A stretch of 7,175 nucleotides of DNA. It comes from Bacteroidales bacterium (lineage in GTDB: Bacteria > Bacteroidota > Bacteroidia > Bacteroidales > DTU049). Both the position numbers and the translations under genes were made by a program. This document shows, piece by piece, positions 6,268 through 7,175 of the stretch; position 1 is the stretch's first letter, and each line of letters starts with the position of its first letter. Under the pieces are notes generated by a model. The model was given only the letters and a program-made list of their open reading frames with translations, did no database searches and was not told where the DNA came from. The DNA lies in contig JAGPGB010000058.1 of NCBI GenBank assembly GCA_018056215.1, positions 1 through 7,175 on the forward strand, read 5' to 3'.

Positions 6268-7175
6268 TCAAATAATTTGCAATAAATTATTTTGAATTTT
6301 CATAATTATCTGATGAGCTACATCCAGTACTTTATAGCCATCCTCTATAGATACTTCTGGTTTAGTATTAGTGAGGATACTTTCAAGGAATTTCTCTAAT
6401 TCTGTTTTAATAGCATTCACCTCTGGTAAATTTATTTTTTTCACTACAGCATATTTTTTAATTTTATCATTTACATTAATCGGAATTGATAAAATATTAT
6501 CATCACTTTTATTAATTAAATTATCTTCAATTTGTATAACTTCAGATTGCTTATTTAAAAAATCCAAGCTAATGTAACTATCTTTTTGGAAGATTCTCAT
6601 TTTTCTCATTTTTTTCATTGATATTCTACTAGCAGTTAGATTAGCCACGCTACCATTGACGAATTCTATTCTAGCATTAGCAATATCAATATTATTGGTA
6701 ATTACAGGCACACCATTAGCATATATATTTTTAATCGGAGAATCTACTATCGTAAGTAATATATCTATATCATGAATCATCAAATCTAAAACTACTGGCA
6801 CATCTGTACCTCGTGGATCATAAAATGATAATCTATGAGCTTCTATGAATTTAGGATCATTAATAAAAGGTCGTGCAGCTATAAATGCAGGATTAAACCT
6901 CTCTACATGTCCTATTTGTATTTGTACACCAGCATTTTTACTTATTTCCATTAAAGCTTTAGCCTCTTCTATAGTAGTAACAACTGGTTTTTCTATGAAA
7001 ACATGTTTGTGAGCTTCTAATGATTCTTTAGCATATTCGAAATGCGAAACGGTTGGAGTCACTATATCTATCACATCTACATCATCGAGTAAATCTTTGA
7101 AATTTTGATAAGATTTTAGTTTATAGCTTTGCTCCACTTCTTTTGCTACTTCACAGTCTACATCATAGAACCCCA
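6268..7175 (-). CDS. Gfo/Idh/MocA-family NAD(P)-dependent sugar oxidoreductase (5' end cut by window)
   Basis: This is a two-domain dehydrogenase, probably acting on a nucleotide sugar in the cytoplasm. The frame is open to the window edge: upstream of an internal GTG at 7137 it continues as GFYDVDCEVAKEV, which is the second strand of the Rossmann fold, so the GTG is not the true start. About 20-30 N-terminal residues, including the GxGxxG cofactor loop, lie outside. Seen in order are VIDIVTPTVSHFEYA, the EKP catalytic-lysine motif (visible residues 61-63), GHVERFNPAF (88-97), and RGTDVPVVLDLMIHDID (121-137) with the family's conserved His. SRISMKKMRKMRIFQ follows, then a C-terminal helix ending in a TGA stop. 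The GHVERFNP and RGTD...DLMIHDID combination resembles UDP-GlcNAc 3-dehydrogenases (GnnA-like), but that substrate is inference. It is the first visible gene of the minus-strand cluster. Confidence 0.92.
   Translation of the reverse strand, partial: GFYDVDCEVAKEVEQSYKLKSYQNFKDLLDDVDVIDIVTPTVSHFEYAKESLEAHKHVFIEKPVVTTIEEAKALMEISKNAGVQIQIGHVERFNPAFIAARPFINDPKFIEAHRLSFYDPRGTDVPVVLDLMIHDIDILLTIVDSPIKNIYANGVPVITNNIDIANARIEFVNGSVANLTASRISMKKMRKMRIFQKDSYISLDFLNKQSEVIQIEDNLINKSDDNILSIPINVNDKIKKYAVVKKINLPEVNAIKTELEKFLESILTNTKPEVSIEDGYKVLDVAHQIIMKIQNNLLQII

Noticed and set aside
6371..6577. Plus-strand open frame of 68 codons
   Set aside because: It is antisense to the oxidoreductase C-terminal region; its hydrophobic look comes from complementing Lys/Asn/Ile-rich codons.
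7135..7137. GTG as the oxidoreductase start codon
   Set aside because: The open frame continues upstream with a conserved Rossmann-fold strand, so this is an internal valine codon.
1..7175. Hidden mobile element, CRISPR array or RNA gene
   Set aside because: I saw no transposase, integrase, regularly spaced repeats, tRNA-like cloverleaf or rRNA sequence; the genes fill nearly all of the window.

Overview
The window looks like chromosomal DNA from a low-GC, AT-rich member of the Bacteroidota. The evidence is a TonB-dependent receptor with an N-terminal carboxypeptidase-like regulatory domain, a free-standing protein with the same domain, no strong Shine-Dalgarno sequences, A/T-rich leaders, and copies of the octamer TAATTTTG that fit the Bacteroidota -7 promoter consensus TAnnTTTG. 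Genus cannot be told from this sequence. No rRNA, tRNA, CRISPR array, insertion sequence or phage gene was seen.

Layout from left to right: (1) Positions 1-2438, minus strand: a TonB-dependent outer-membrane receptor, open for 812 codons and cut at its C-terminus by the window edge. (2) Positions 2422-3117, minus: a secreted 231-residue protein with a carboxypeptidase-like regulatory domain. It lies upstream of the receptor and overlaps it by 17 bases, so the two probably form one translationally coupled operon. (3) Positions 3118-3325: a 208-base divergent promoter region. (4) Positions 3326-3940, plus: a membrane phosphatase of the PAP2 family. (5) Positions 3902-5353, minus: a polyprenyl-phosphate sugar-1-phosphate transferase whose 3' end overlaps the PAP2 gene tail-to-tail by 39 bases. 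(6) Positions 5357-6217, minus: an uncharacterised lipoprotein, three bases upstream of the transferase. (7) Positions 6268-7175, minus: a Gfo/Idh/MocA-family NAD(P)-dependent sugar oxidoreductase, cut at its N-terminus by the window edge.

The right half reads as a small cell-envelope glycan cassette. The oxidoreductase could supply a modified nucleotide sugar, the transferase would load a sugar-1-phosphate onto undecaprenyl phosphate in the inner membrane, and the lipoprotein may act on or bind the product outside the cytoplasm. The PAP2 protein could recycle undecaprenyl pyrophosphate or dephosphorylate another lipid. These links are inferred from family and position. The left half is a separate outer-membrane uptake or envelope unit.

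No clearly new system is visible. The items most worth a second look are the lipoprotein of unknown function inside the glycan cassette, the pairing of a free-standing regulatory-domain protein with a receptor carrying the same domain, the convergent coding overlap, and two inverted repeats packed into the 50-base gap before the lipoprotein gene.
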